Positions 9,468 to 15,655 of a stretch of DNA of 38,794 bases are shown one piece after another (position 1 is the stretch's first letter; the number at the start of each line of letters is the position of its first letter). Source of the stretch: an uncultured bacterium. GTDB taxonomy: Bacteria; Patescibacteriota; Minisyncoccia; Phycocordibacterales; Phycocordibacteraceae. Position numbers and translations under genes: made by a program. The DNA lies in assembly GCA_938008595.1 (NCBI GenBank), contig CALLKD010000004.1, positions 1 through 38,794 of the forward strand. The letters are read 5' to 3'. The notes under the pieces were generated by a model. The model saw only the letters and a list, made by a program, of their open reading frames with translations. It had not been told where the DNA came from and did not search any database.

Positions 9468-9838
9468 GATTTCCTCCGGCAGATTTTAATTGAATCAAAC
9501 CTTGCGATTCCAGCTATCTCTTCTGGCAAGTCCTTGACGATTGCTGACAGTGTGTTTGAATTGACCGTTTCTTTGATGATGTCTCCATAGCCGTTCTCTC
9601 TTAACCATTTGAAAGCGACCTCATGGTCAAGTAGTTGGGCTCTGCATGAGTTCCTCATGTAGACGGTCCCATGGTTTGAGTCTTTAAAAGATTCCAAGTC
9701 TTCATTCTGCATGCAGTCAATCAACTGCTGTTCAATCCGATCCATTTTCAGTTGGACCAGTGACATTTCATTTTTTAACCTTTCCTTCTTTTCTTGTAGA
9801 TCAAAGAACTCCTCAGTTAGTTCTTGTCTTTGACTCAT
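9464..9838 (-). CDS. Conserved phage protein with N-terminal coiled coil
   Basis: 124 residues. Residues 1-45 form a long charged coiled coil (FFDLQEKKERLKNEMSLVQLK and onward). The remainder has a compact fold with the signature AFKWLRENGYGDIIKETVN, which I associate with a small conserved phage family often coded next to ssDNA-binding or recombination genes. No enzymatic motif was seen. It overlaps the next gene by 4 bases and lies directly after the SNF2-like helicase gene, so it is part of the replication/recombination cluster. Confidence 0.7.
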   Translation of the reverse strand: MSQRQELTEEFFDLQEKKERLKNEMSLVQLKMDRIEQQLIDCMQNEDLESFKDSNHGTVYMRNSCRAQLLDHEVAFKWLRENGYGDIIKETVNSNTLSAIVKDLPEEIAGIARFDSIKICRRKS

Positions 9839-9839
9839 T

Positions 9840-11258
9840 CTATTTTCCTCCTTGAATGACCCTCCTTAGGTCGTCTCCTGTGATTGCGTTAGACAGATCC
9901 ACTTTCTTCTTTAGGCATTCCAACACGTACTCATCGATCGTGTCGCGAGCGACCAAATCATAATAGGTTACTGATAAGCTTTTTTGTCCGTGCCTATGGA
10001 TCCGATCCTCAGATTGCAGGCGATCCACCAGCGACCAAGTGTTTGAAAAGTACACGCAGTGACTGGCTGACTGGAGATTGATTCCAACTCCGCCGACGCA
10101 GATAGATCCAAGGAACACCATGTCGTCAGTCGAAGCGTTGAAACGCGTAATGATTCCCTGTCTTAAATCTTCCGGAGATTCATTGTTGAACACGACGTGA
10201 CTACGCTTCATTGACTTAAGCATGGCCATTATTCTGTTCAACTCTTCACGGAGATGACACCAGACTACGACCTTCACGCCACTAAGAGACTCGAGCAACT
10301 CGCGTAAAGTCTCAAGCTTGGCTGATCCGATGTTGATGATGTTGTTTTCTTGGTACGCGAACCCACTTGTGATCTGCTTGAGCTTGATCAACTTAGTGAG
10401 AATCGTTTTCGCAACCAAAGGTTGGCCTGCTATTTCCGCAATCATCTGGTTAGCCATGTTACGATAAACTCGAGCCTCATTCGGTGGCAAATCAACGTAC
10501 ACTGTTTGATAAGTCTTAGGAGGTAGTGACAGCCCATCTTCCTTCAAGAATCGTACAGAGTATTTTTTTACTTTTTCTTGTAGCTCGTCTAAGTTCTTCC
10601 ATCCCTTAATCACTGGGAAGCCTGCCCCATTGTACACGGTAGCGTAACGTGCACGGAAGCTGAAGTAGTTCTTGCCTAAGTATTGAGGGCGCACCCAATC
10701 AAAAATAGAAAAGATGTCTAAAGGATTCTGTGCGATCGGAGTCCCTGTCATTGCCCACTTGTGCTCTGTTTTAAGAGCCTTCAAAGTCTTTGCACGCAAA
10801 GAGCGGTGATTCTTGATCGCGTGTGCTTCATCTGCGATGATGATGTTGAAGGTGAACTGTTGGAGCTCCTTAGCAATGCTTGTCATGCCCTCGTAGTTAA
10901 TGACCACCCATACCTTAGGGTGCTTCATCGCTTCTTCAAGGAGCTTAAGCCTTGTAGCTTTCACTCCATCCAAGACAACGACGTGCCAAGAGATCTGAGA
11001 CCTCTTTAATTCCTCAGCCCAGTTGTGCTTCAATGAGCTAGGGCAGACTGTGAGGACTCGCCAAAGAGTCGTGGCGTGCTGAGACAGTATCTTGTTCGCA
11101 GCTGCGATCATCGTCAGCGTTTTACCTGTGCCCATCTCCGATAGATTGCAGAAGCCCGTTGGCGCTTGTTCCAAGGCGTGTACGGATAGCTTTTGATGGG
11201 GCAAGAGCGGAAGAGTTAGGAAATAGTCTTGTTCGTTCTGTAGGGTTTTTTCTTCCAT
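9840..11258 (-). CDS. SNF2/DEAH-type superfamily 2 helicase
   Basis: 472 residues with the full set of SF2 motifs: Walker A EMGTGKT (residues 41-47), DEAH box IIADEAH (140-146), motif III TGTP (171-174), motif V GGVGINLQSA and motif VI SEDRIHRHGQ (about 414-424). This is the compact SNF2-like translocase type found in many phages, where it probably remodels or unwinds DNA in replication, recombination or repair. There is no fused nuclease domain. The start at 11258 overlaps the upstream small zinc-ribbon gene by 43 bp and has a purine-rich ribosome site. Confidence 0.9.
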   Translation of the reverse strand: MEEKTLQNEQDYFLTLPLLPHQKLSVHALEQAPTGFCNLSEMGTGKTLTMIAAANKILSQHATTLWRVLTVCPSSLKHNWAEELKRSQISWHVVVLDGVKATRLKLLEEAMKHPKVWVVINYEGMTSIAKELQQFTFNIIIADEAHAIKNHRSLRAKTLKALKTEHKWAMTGTPIAQNPLDIFSIFDWVRPQYLGKNYFSFRARYATVYNGAGFPVIKGWKNLDELQEKVKKYSVRFLKEDGLSLPPKTYQTVYVDLPPNEARVYRNMANQMIAEIAGQPLVAKTILTKLIKLKQITSGFAYQENNIINIGSAKLETLRELLESLSGVKVVVWCHLREELNRIMAMLKSMKRSHVVFNNESPEDLRQGIITRFNASTDDMVFLGSICVGGVGINLQSASHCVYFSNTWSLVDRLQSEDRIHRHGQKSLSVTYYDLVARDTIDEYVLECLKKKVDLSNAITGDDLRRVIQGGK

Positions 11259-11431
11259 TTCTTCTTTTCTTTAGTGAATTGTTTTAATTCATATCTTTTC
11301 ATTTCAATCATTTCATTTTTCTCTAGCAAATATTCTATTCCACAGTGCATGCAGATAAAAGTCCTATCATCAAATGTTCTCATGTGCTTGCATTCTAAAC
11401 ATGATGGACACGCTCTATTTGTTAGCACCAT
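11216..11431 (-). CDS. Small zinc-ribbon protein
   Basis: 71 residues with two cysteine pairs (CPSCLEC near residue 8 and CMHC near residue 27), a probable zinc ribbon, then a very basic lysine-rich C-terminal tail (KEKKKWKKKPYR) suited to nucleic-acid contact. Its start overlaps the upstream gene by 17 bp and its end overlaps the helicase gene by 43 bp, so translation is likely coupled. The function is unknown; DNA or RNA binding is the simplest guess. Confidence 0.7.
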   Translation of the reverse strand: MVLTNRACPSCLECKHMRTFDDRTFICMHCGIEYLLEKNEMIEMKRYELKQFTKEKKKWKKKPYRTNKTIS

Positions 11432-11831
11432 TCTCTTCTCGCTTTTTCTTAATCAATTCATTCACTGAATTCGCTGAAAAGAACTGAACACTCCCGCACG
11501 ATTGGCAGATGAGACCATAAAACGGCAGCGGGATTAAAGTATCCGAGCTTTGCTTTGGGTTGGCTGGGTCTTGTACGGTACAAGCCAAGCCCATTTGGTT
11601 TGCTGCACCTTCTCCATCATAGGATCCGATCAAGGCAAAGGTTCCAGCTCCACAACTGGTGCATGGTGCTTGCATTGGCAGCTCGGTCCCGTCTTCTTGT
11701 TTAACCAAGAAAGTACGCTTTTGATTAAAGAACTGAATGATCTCTTCCTTGGAGGGAATGGCTGTAGGCAATTCATTAGCAGGTGCCTTTTTATTCTCTG
11801 TGACATCTTGTGGTTTGGAGTTCTCATTCAT
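11415..11831 (-). CDS. Hypothetical zinc-ribbon protein
   Basis: 138 residues with a strong ribosome site (AAAGGAAACAAGA). The first 35 residues are polar and probably disordered. A CTSCG pair near residue 57 and a CQSCG pair near residue 109 frame a beta-rich stretch (FALIGSYDGEG; IPLPFYGLICQSCG) and probably bind one zinc. The C-terminus is a lysine-rich helix. Proteins of this pattern are common in phage early regions and have no assigned role. Confidence 0.7.
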   Translation of the reverse strand: MNENSKPQDVTENKKAPANELPTAIPSKEEIIQFFNQKRTFLVKQEDGTELPMQAPCTSCGAGTFALIGSYDGEGAANQMGLACTVQDPANPKQSSDTLIPLPFYGLICQSCGSVQFFSANSVNELIKKKREENGANK

Positions 11832-11846
11832 TCTTGTTTCCTTTCT

Positions 11847-11933
11847 TTATTTAGGATGATCATTAATCATGGACATTGCTAAAAACATTCCAATAGTCAA
11901 TATTACATAAATCCACAATCCGTCACTAGACAT
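11847..11933 (-). CDS. 28-residue single-span membrane peptide
   Basis: A very short frame, MSSDGLWIYVILTIGMFLA then MSMINDHPK, fills the gap between two genes. Its ATG overlaps the stop of the upstream gene (GATGTCTAG) and is preceded by GAGGAG at 7 bases, as strong a ribosome site as any neighbour. The middle 16 residues form one hydrophobic helix with polar ends. Small membrane peptides of this kind in phages can modify host membrane proteins or aid lysis; nothing here tells which. Confidence 0.6.
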   Translation of the reverse strand: MSSDGLWIYVILTIGMFLAMSMINDHPK

Positions 11934-12120
11934 CTGTTAACTCCTCAAGTTCTTCTAGTTCGCCTTGTTCTGCGCTTGTTGCAATAAAACAACACACTGC
12001 CGCCCAGTCTCCATCATTCAATTGAAAGTAGTAACTGGGATCTCCTTCTTCGTGACACTTAGGACAACACAAAAGGTCCGGCCTCTTTGCCAGAATCTCA
12101 GCGCACTTAACCTTTTTCAT
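11926..12120 (-). CDS. Small CxxC protein
   Basis: 64 residues with CCPKC near residue 19 and a CC pair near residue 43 within a beta-like segment (YYFQLNDGDWAAVCCF), then a strongly acidic tail (EQGELEELEELTD). A single zinc knuckle is likely. The start ATG overlaps the stop of the upstream gene (TAATG) and no separate Shine-Dalgarno site is visible, so translation depends on coupling. The function is unknown. Confidence 0.65.
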   Translation of the reverse strand: MKKVKCAEILAKRPDLLCCPKCHEEGDPSYYFQLNDGDWAAVCCFIATSAEQGELEELEELTDV

Positions 12121-12365
12121 TAATTATTAATTGATGCTAATGTTTTGGAAGCCCATTCATCAAAACGATCATTGTGCTTATGCACCTGTCTAATTCGAGG
12201 ATTTAACAATAATTGAGCTTGCTCTGGTGTTAACTTTCCCTGCTTGATTCTTAGACGTGTCAACGAAAGGCAGCTGCCGCACATCCCTCTGTTACGCGCT
12301 TCTCTTTCACAGTATTCTACCTTGCATTTAACCATAGGTTTTGTTTCATGTTTTACTTCTTCCAT
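12120..12365 (-). CDS. Small zinc-finger-like protein
   Basis: 81 residues with the pattern CKVEYCEREARNRGMCGSC (residues 14-32), a four-cysteine knuckle common in short phage proteins and near HNH folds, followed by basic helices (LTRLRIKQGKLTPEQAQLL). It lacks the HNH histidines, so it is not a recognisable endonuclease. A clear AAGGAG lies before the ATG. The role is unknown; nucleic-acid binding is plausible. Confidence 0.7.
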   Translation of the reverse strand: MEEVKHETKPMVKCKVEYCEREARNRGMCGSCLSLTRLRIKQGKLTPEQAQLLLNPRIRQVHKHNDRFDEWASKTLASINN

Positions 12366-12397
12366 TTTGATCTCCTTAAATGATTTTCTATTCTATC

Positions 12398-12754
12398 TTA
12401 AGCCCTTCCTTCGTGTTCTATACTATAATGATTCCCATCTCGTCTACTAATAAATCTACCGCCCCATCGATGTTTTGCTTCAGGAGTCGATAGGCTCTCC
12501 CAAAACTTACCAAGTTCAACATGATCTTCAGAGTTTTCAAGGTATTTTCCGTTTTTGTAAAGGTTCAAATCTACAGCTAACCCAAGTGTATGCAGGCTAT
12601 TTTTAATACCAATTCCTGCCTTTGCGTTTGCTTCTGCTTGAGCTTTTGATCTTTCGACTTCTCCAATTGAGACTTTGTAACCGATGTTTATTGCATATTC
12701 TATTAACTTTGCTAAATTTTCTGTGAATAATTGTCTTTTCTCTAAAAGTGTCAT
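12398..12754 (-). CDS. Endolysin: M15-type L-alanyl-D-glutamate/D-Ala peptidase
   Basis: 118 residues, the length of single-domain phage M15 (VanY-like) peptidases. It cuts peptide cross-links of peptidoglycan during lysis. The zinc site is visible: S-x-H-x-x-G-x-A-x-D at residues 53-62 (SLHTLGLAVDL, with H55 and D62) and the C-terminal histidine H109 in DGNHYSIEH. The GGRF segment before it fits the family. There is no signal peptide, so release needs a holin, perhaps the one at 5416. The ATG overlaps the preceding stop (ATGA). It is unusual that it lies in the early block rather than beside the holin. Confidence 0.9.
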   Translation of the reverse strand: MTLLEKRQLFTENLAKLIEYAINIGYKVSIGEVERSKAQAEANAKAGIGIKNSLHTLGLAVDLNLYKNGKYLENSEDHVELGKFWESLSTPEAKHRWGGRFISRRDGNHYSIEHEGRA

Positions 12755-12963
12755 GATGTCCTTTGATTAAGTCGGTCAATATCTTGAAATTGAAAATGAA
12801 CATTTGGATAATGGCCCCATTTCTTCCAAATAATACTCATGCATGGATGGCAAGCAAAGTACCTGTGATGTTTTGGCATTTCGTTCATTCGATCAGAAAA
12901 TTGATCTACCATTACCTCAGGCTTTCCGCCACATCCTCCAATGCATGCTTGTTCTGTTGTCAT
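12751..12963 (-). CDS. Small cysteine/histidine-rich protein
   Basis: 70 residues with AGGAGAATAAG before the ATG. Cysteines in CIGGCGG (residues 7-13) and CHPC with nearby histidines (HHRYFACHPC) could bind zinc. The stop overlaps the endolysin start by 4 bases. It belongs to a run of tiny zinc-type proteins in this part of the operon. No family was recognised. Confidence 0.65.
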   Translation of the reverse strand: MTTEQACIGGCGGKPEVMVDQFSDRMNEMPKHHRYFACHPCMSIIWKKWGHYPNVHFQFQDIDRLNQRTS

Positions 12964-12976
12964 CTTATTCTCCTAT

Positions 12977-13192
12977 TCAACCAACATCAGGCAATTCCTC
13001 AATCAGTTCGTAGTCTGCAAAAAAATCTTCTTTCATTATCCATTTTGCAATACCTGAACCATCCTCTGATGTAAATTTGACTGCTAGTTTAGATATTTGT
13101 AAGATTAAAATTTCAAATGGCCTTTCAGATGCTCCAAGTATTCTAACTAGGTATCTCTTTCCTGTTTTTAGGTCGTCTTTAAGTGTTTTCAT
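12977..13192 (-). CDS. Hypothetical small protein
   Basis: 71 residues with a strong ribosome site (GGAGGATCAG), overlapping the previous gene by 14 bp. The pattern of short beta strands (KRYLVRILGAS, FEILILQIS, LAVKFTSEDG) suggests a small SH3- or OB-like barrel, ended by an acidic tail. No family or function was recognised. Confidence 0.65.
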   Translation of the reverse strand: MKTLKDDLKTGKRYLVRILGASERPFEILILQISKLAVKFTSEDGSGIAKWIMKEDFFADYELIEELPDVG

Positions 13193-13472
13193 CTGATCCT
13201 CCGATCATAATCCCATAATCAGGCCTTACACCTATTACATGCTGAGTTTCATCGATTCCTATGAAAACCGAAGGAAAGTTACGAATCAACCCGCAATTCG
13301 TGCATACCAACATAACACAAGGGATGACAGATCGCCCTTGGTAAACAAGTTGCTGAATCTTCTCATCATGCATCTGCCAATCCCCCTTTCCGCAAGCCGA
13401 ACAAGGAAGTAACGCCTTCTTAGTCTTGAGAAATTTAATTACCTGACTTTCTTGTTCTTGTGTGAGTTTCAT
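13179..13472 (-). CDS. Conserved small zinc-ribbon protein
   Basis: 97 residues. CSACGKGDW (from about residue 24) and CTNCG (near residue 57) enclose a beta hairpin with the pattern SVIPCVMLVCTNCGLIRNF. This matches a small zinc-ribbon protein widely seen in phages and prophages, where a VxxxCxxCG strand follows a variable loop. Its biochemical role is not known. It lies between the YopX-like gene and further small genes in the same operon. Confidence 0.7.
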   Translation of the reverse strand: MKLTQEQESQVIKFLKTKKALLPCSACGKGDWQMHDEKIQQLVYQGRSVIPCVMLVCTNCGLIRNFPSVFIGIDETQHVIGVRPDYGIMIGGSDENT

Positions 13473-13502
13473 AACATGCTTTCCTTTTCTTTTTGCAGTG
13501 CT

Positions 13503-13841
13503 TCACTCGTAAACATTCCCAACCACTTCCCATAAGTCGTCCGAAGAAAACTTGTTAAATGGCAATAACTCTGTCTTTCCCCATTCTACTTTGAAAGTTC
13601 TCTCTATCGTTTCTTTGTTGAGACCATTCACCACAATCCGTTTCACCAAGTCGCCTTCATAGATCTCAACTCCGTTCACGTCGAGGAGGCCTGTGAACTG
13701 CATGAGCACTAAATATTCCGACATATCTGCAAGACATTTCCAAAGAGGAGATTCTAAACAGTCAGTATTAACATAAAAGTCGTCGGCACTTTCCATTATT
13801 TTTTTGTCTTTATACCACGCTCTATACTTTAACATCTTCAT
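13503..13841 (-). CDS. YopX-family protein
   Basis: 112 residues from the ATG at 13841, which has AAGGA five bases upstream; a longer frame to 13889 lacks such a site. The family pattern is clear: an N-terminal LKYRAWYKDKKIM, then LMQFTGLLDVNGVEIYEGDLVKR and a C-terminal strand WEVVGNVYE. YopX-like proteins are common in phages of many hosts and their function is unknown. It overlaps the end of the upstream gene by 20 bp. Confidence 0.85.
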   Translation of the reverse strand: MKMLKYRAWYKDKKIMESADDFYVNTDCLESPLWKCLADMSEYLVLMQFTGLLDVNGVEIYEGDLVKRIVVNGLNKETIERTFKVEWGKTELLPFNKFSSDDLWEVVGNVYE

Positions 13842-14064
13842 AATTCCTTGGATTTTTATTGATCGCACACAGACCTGCTCTAGCAACATTTCCTGTTTCT
13901 ACACGCATCTCAACCTCTGGCGGCTGATCATTTGAATCATATGTGCTTGCCAAATGCTTCCCTTCAGCATAAAATCTCAAAGTATTTTTTGCAACATCAA
14001 GCAGTTTGTTAAGATGCTCTATCTCTACAAGTAAGTCTATTTTACTATATTCTGTAATTTCCAT
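13822..14064 (-). CDS. Hypothetical small protein
   Basis: 80 residues from the ATG at 14064. AGGAGC lies four bases before this start, which therefore beats a longer frame running back into the hexamer array. The first 35 residues form a leucine-rich helix (IDLLVEIEHLNKLLDVAKNTL), likely a coiled coil; the rest is polar. No family was recognised. The hexamer-repeat array lies immediately upstream and its last bases adjoin this ribosome site. Confidence 0.7.
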   Translation of the reverse strand: MEITEYSKIDLLVEIEHLNKLLDVAKNTLRFYAEGKHLASTYDSNDQPPEVEMRVETGNVARAGLCAINKNPRNYEDVKV

Positions 14065-14275
14065 TGTTGCTCCTAGATTTAGACATAGACCTAACAATCC
14101 TAAACATAGACCAAGACCTAGAACTAGACCCAATCCTAAACATAGACCCAGACCTAGACCTATCCCCAGACCCAGACTGAAGCTTAGGCTCAGCCCTAGA
14201 CCAAGAAAAAGACCAAGACCTAGACGAAAGCCTAAACGGAAGCACGCACACTGTGGAAAGCATCGCTGCGTTCAT
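14045..14275 (-). CDS. Doubtful repeat-derived reading frame
   Basis: A 76-codon frame begins with an ATG overlapping the stop of the upstream gene (TAATG), as in real coupled genes nearby, and reads through the hexamer array. The product is Ser/Arg-rich with repeats (SRSWSFSWSR, SSSRSWSMFR). The composition is dictated by the DNA repeat, so I treat this as a possible but unproven gene. Confidence 0.2.
   Translation of the reverse strand: MNAAMLSTVCVLPFRLSSRSWSFSWSRAEPKLQSGSGDRSRSGSMFRIGSSSRSWSMFRIVRSMSKSRSNNGNYRI
14080..14240. repeat. Degenerate hexamer array (GACCTA-like)
   Basis: About 26 consecutive six-base units resembling GACCTA, GACCCA, GACCAA or AACATA keep strict six-base phase over about 160 bp. 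A longer unit of about 30 bases, starting CAATCCTAAACATAGACC, occurs twice at 14095 and 14131, 36 bp apart. CCTAGA occurs four times in the array and once just before it. It fills most of the gap between genes at 14275 and 14064. No similar array occurs elsewhere in the window. Confidence 0.9.
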
Positions 14276-14577
14276 TACTTCACTTCATCGGGAAGGGGGT
14301 GGCTCCAAACCGCACAATCGACGATAGCTCCTCTTCCAATGATGATTTTCTGTCTGACTGGCTCTACTTCCTCAAGAGTACCTTGCTCTAATGCTTGGGT
14401 GTATCTGCCTGTGTCTGCGATCCATGCGGCATTCTCTAAGACAAGTTCGTGTTCAAACACATCTGTTAACAATCCTGTGTAATAATGCGTAACTGTTCTG
14501 ATTAAATACTTTTCCCCGATTGTGTAGGGGTGATTTGACTTTTGAGCAACAATGCGCTGTAACAACGCTTCTTGCAT
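14275..14577 (-). CDS. Conserved phage protein of unknown function, mosaic ends
   Basis: 100 residues with a perfect ribosome site (AAGGAGG, seven bases to ATG). The body (YLIRTVTHYYTGLL, HELVLENAAWIADTGRY, IIIGRGAIVDCAVWSHPLP) resembles a conserved phage protein that I recognise by pattern but that has no known role. The first 12 residues (MQEALLQRIVAQ) come from DNA shared with the ribbon-helix-helix gene at 18109: 23 identical bases, 14543-14565 and 18356-18378. The part from 14385 to about 14516 is copied, at about 96% identity, into the nuclease gene region at 17626-17757. The gene therefore took part in at least two local shuffling events. Confidence 0.8.
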   Translation of the reverse strand: MQEALLQRIVAQKSNHPYTIGEKYLIRTVTHYYTGLLTDVFEHELVLENAAWIADTGRYTQALEQGTLEEVEPVRQKIIIGRGAIVDCAVWSHPLPDEVK

Positions 14578-14597
14578 TGTGTAGCCTCCTTGTTTGA

Positions 14598-14828
14598 TTA
14601 TATCGACAAAATAACGCCAATTTTCATTCTTTCCCCTGTTTTCTCATCTACATATTCTTTTTCGCACAGCTCTTTCATAGCTTTGTTGATCATTTCCTGT
14701 GCTCGTTTTACGCTTATCTTTGATCCAAAAAACTGAAACGATACGCAAGAGCGTGAGTAAATAAGCTCTTCTGATGGTTTATTTGTTTTCATATAAGTAA
14801 TAAAAAACCACTCGGGTTGGAATTGCAC
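14598..14828 (-). CDS. Hypothetical small protein
   Basis: About 76 residues if started at the GTG at 14828 (a TTG lies one codon earlier, right after a stop); an ATG at 14792 would give 64 residues. None has a strong Shine-Dalgarno site. The body is SYSR-like polar sequence followed by a helix (RAQEMINKAMKELCEKEYVDEKTG) and a hydrophobic end (MKIGVILSI). The family is unknown. It follows the hairpin-rich untranslated segment, which could control its expression. Confidence 0.5.
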   Translation of the reverse strand: MQFQPEWFFITYMKTNKPSEELIYSRSCVSFQFFGSKISVKRAQEMINKAMKELCEKEYVDEKTGERMKIGVILSI

Positions 14829-14831
14829 CAA

Positions 14832-15060
14832 CTATGCCCATTTTGATGCTTACCTACGTGCGCAGGTAATTGGCGGACTTCGTTTGCGCTGATTATGCTC
14901 CGTTGTTAGATGCCTGCTGGCCACACCACCTACCACATCCGTGGTAGGGAAGGGGCTCGAACCCTTCTCCTCTCATTATTGCTCTTCAGGGGTGCACCCC
15001 ACCAAGCTAGCCGCACGCGTCATTGCCTCGTGTCGCTGTCCACGATGCCGAGTTTAATTC
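14832..15060 (-). ncRNA. Hairpin-rich untranslated segment, candidate structured RNA
   Basis: This 229-bp gap in the leftward operon has no credible frame on the coding strand. It carries several compact hairpins: CCTACCAC/GTGGTAGG with a 4-nt loop (14929-14948), GAAGGG/CCCTTC with a 7-nt loop (14949-14967), GGGG-TGCA-CCCC (14989-15000), TACCT/AGGTA (14851-14868) and nested CTCG/CGAG with CGTG/CACG (15027-15052). On the minus strand the second hairpin has the loop TTCGAGC and looks like a tRNA T-arm. GGTGGGG upstream could pair with the CCCTACC after it, but only 30 nt separate them, too few for a cloverleaf. A structured RNA or leader is likely; the class is unknown. Confidence 0.45.
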
Positions 15061-15372
15061 CTATTCCAAGCTTGTTCCTTCAACACCCCTTAATTCCCGT
15101 TTTAATGTTCTTTGTTTCAGCGCATATAAAGCTTGTGTTAGATGGTAAATAGCCGTTTCATTCTCAGGGCACGCTAGAATATTATTGAACTCAAATATTT
15201 TATCCCTACAAAACAGAATAACAGCATCGATCTGACAGCCATTCACGCCAAATTCTTTAATTGGACCATTTTGGAGTTGAATATTTATAAATTGCTTTGA
15301 ATCTTCTGCTAACTTCTTTTCGGCTTCCATGTCCGCGAAACTAGTAAGTCTTATTGGTTCTGATTTATTCAT
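15061..15372 (-). CDS. Acb2/Tad1-like protein, candidate cyclic-nucleotide sponge
   Basis: 103 residues with GGGGGATAGG before ATG. The middle (INIQLQNGPIKEFGVNGCQI) and the C-terminal helical hairpin with NETAIYHLTQALYALKQRT then RELRGVEGT match the pattern I associate with the Acb2/Tad1 hairpin family of phages. Known members bind cyclic oligonucleotides or cyclic ADP-ribose variants and so block CBASS or Thoeris immunity. This assignment rests on motif recall. The placement among small early genes fits an anti-defence role. The hairpin-rich untranslated segment begins right after its stop codon. Confidence 0.55.
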   Translation of the reverse strand: MNKSEPIRLTSFADMEAEKKLAEDSKQFINIQLQNGPIKEFGVNGCQIDAVILFCRDKIFEFNNILACPENETAIYHLTQALYALKQRTLKRELRGVEGTSLE

Positions 15373-15376
15373 TTTC

Positions 15377-15655
15377 CTATCCCCCTATTTTATTGTCCAA
15401 GTACTCAATAACAGAATTGAGTAATAACTCTAAGCTTCTGTTATCCATCCCTTCTGCGCAGTTGTGTTTCTTCGATTCTTCTTCAAGCTTGGCTCTAAAA
15501 ATATCCTGAATGAGTTTAGATGGTGGAATAAACACGTGGTAATGGTGAGTATGATAACCAGATGGGATTGTCTCCTTAGGCGCTGGATTATCACCAATCA
15601 CATCGAAGACAGATTTAACGTTTTGGCCTCCACACATAAGATCTTTCTCCTTCAT
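15377..15655 (-). CDS. Hypothetical protein, histidine-rich segment
   Basis: 92 residues with a strong AAGGAGGA ribosome site and an ATGA overlap with the upstream gene. Residues about 33-41 read GYHTHHYHVF, a possible metal site, followed by a long charged helix (LIQDIFRAKLEEESKKHN) and a C-terminal helix. No family was recognised. It lies just upstream of the Acb2/Tad1-like gene with a 4-bp gap. Confidence 0.7.
   Translation of the reverse strand: MKEKDLMCGGQNVKSVFDVIGDNPAPKETIPSGYHTHHYHVFIPPSKLIQDIFRAKLEEESKKHNCAEGMDNRSLELLLNSVIEYLDNKIGG

Noticed and set aside
14006..14482. Plus-strand frame of 158 codons with Arg-Pro repeats
   Set aside because: The repeats are the translation of the hexamer array, the frame runs against the operon, lacks a ribosome site and overlaps well-supported minus-strand genes.
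14905..14913. GTTAGATGC, as at integron attC ends
   Set aside because: No matching partner core site or integrase; a nine-base match alone is not evidence.
14980..14995. CTGAAGA as in a hammerhead ribozyme core
   Set aside because: The remaining conserved core and stem II closing pair are missing.
14832..15060. Complete tRNA or tmRNA
   Set aside because: Only a T-arm-like hairpin and a possible acceptor pairing are present; 30 nt between them cannot hold the other arms.
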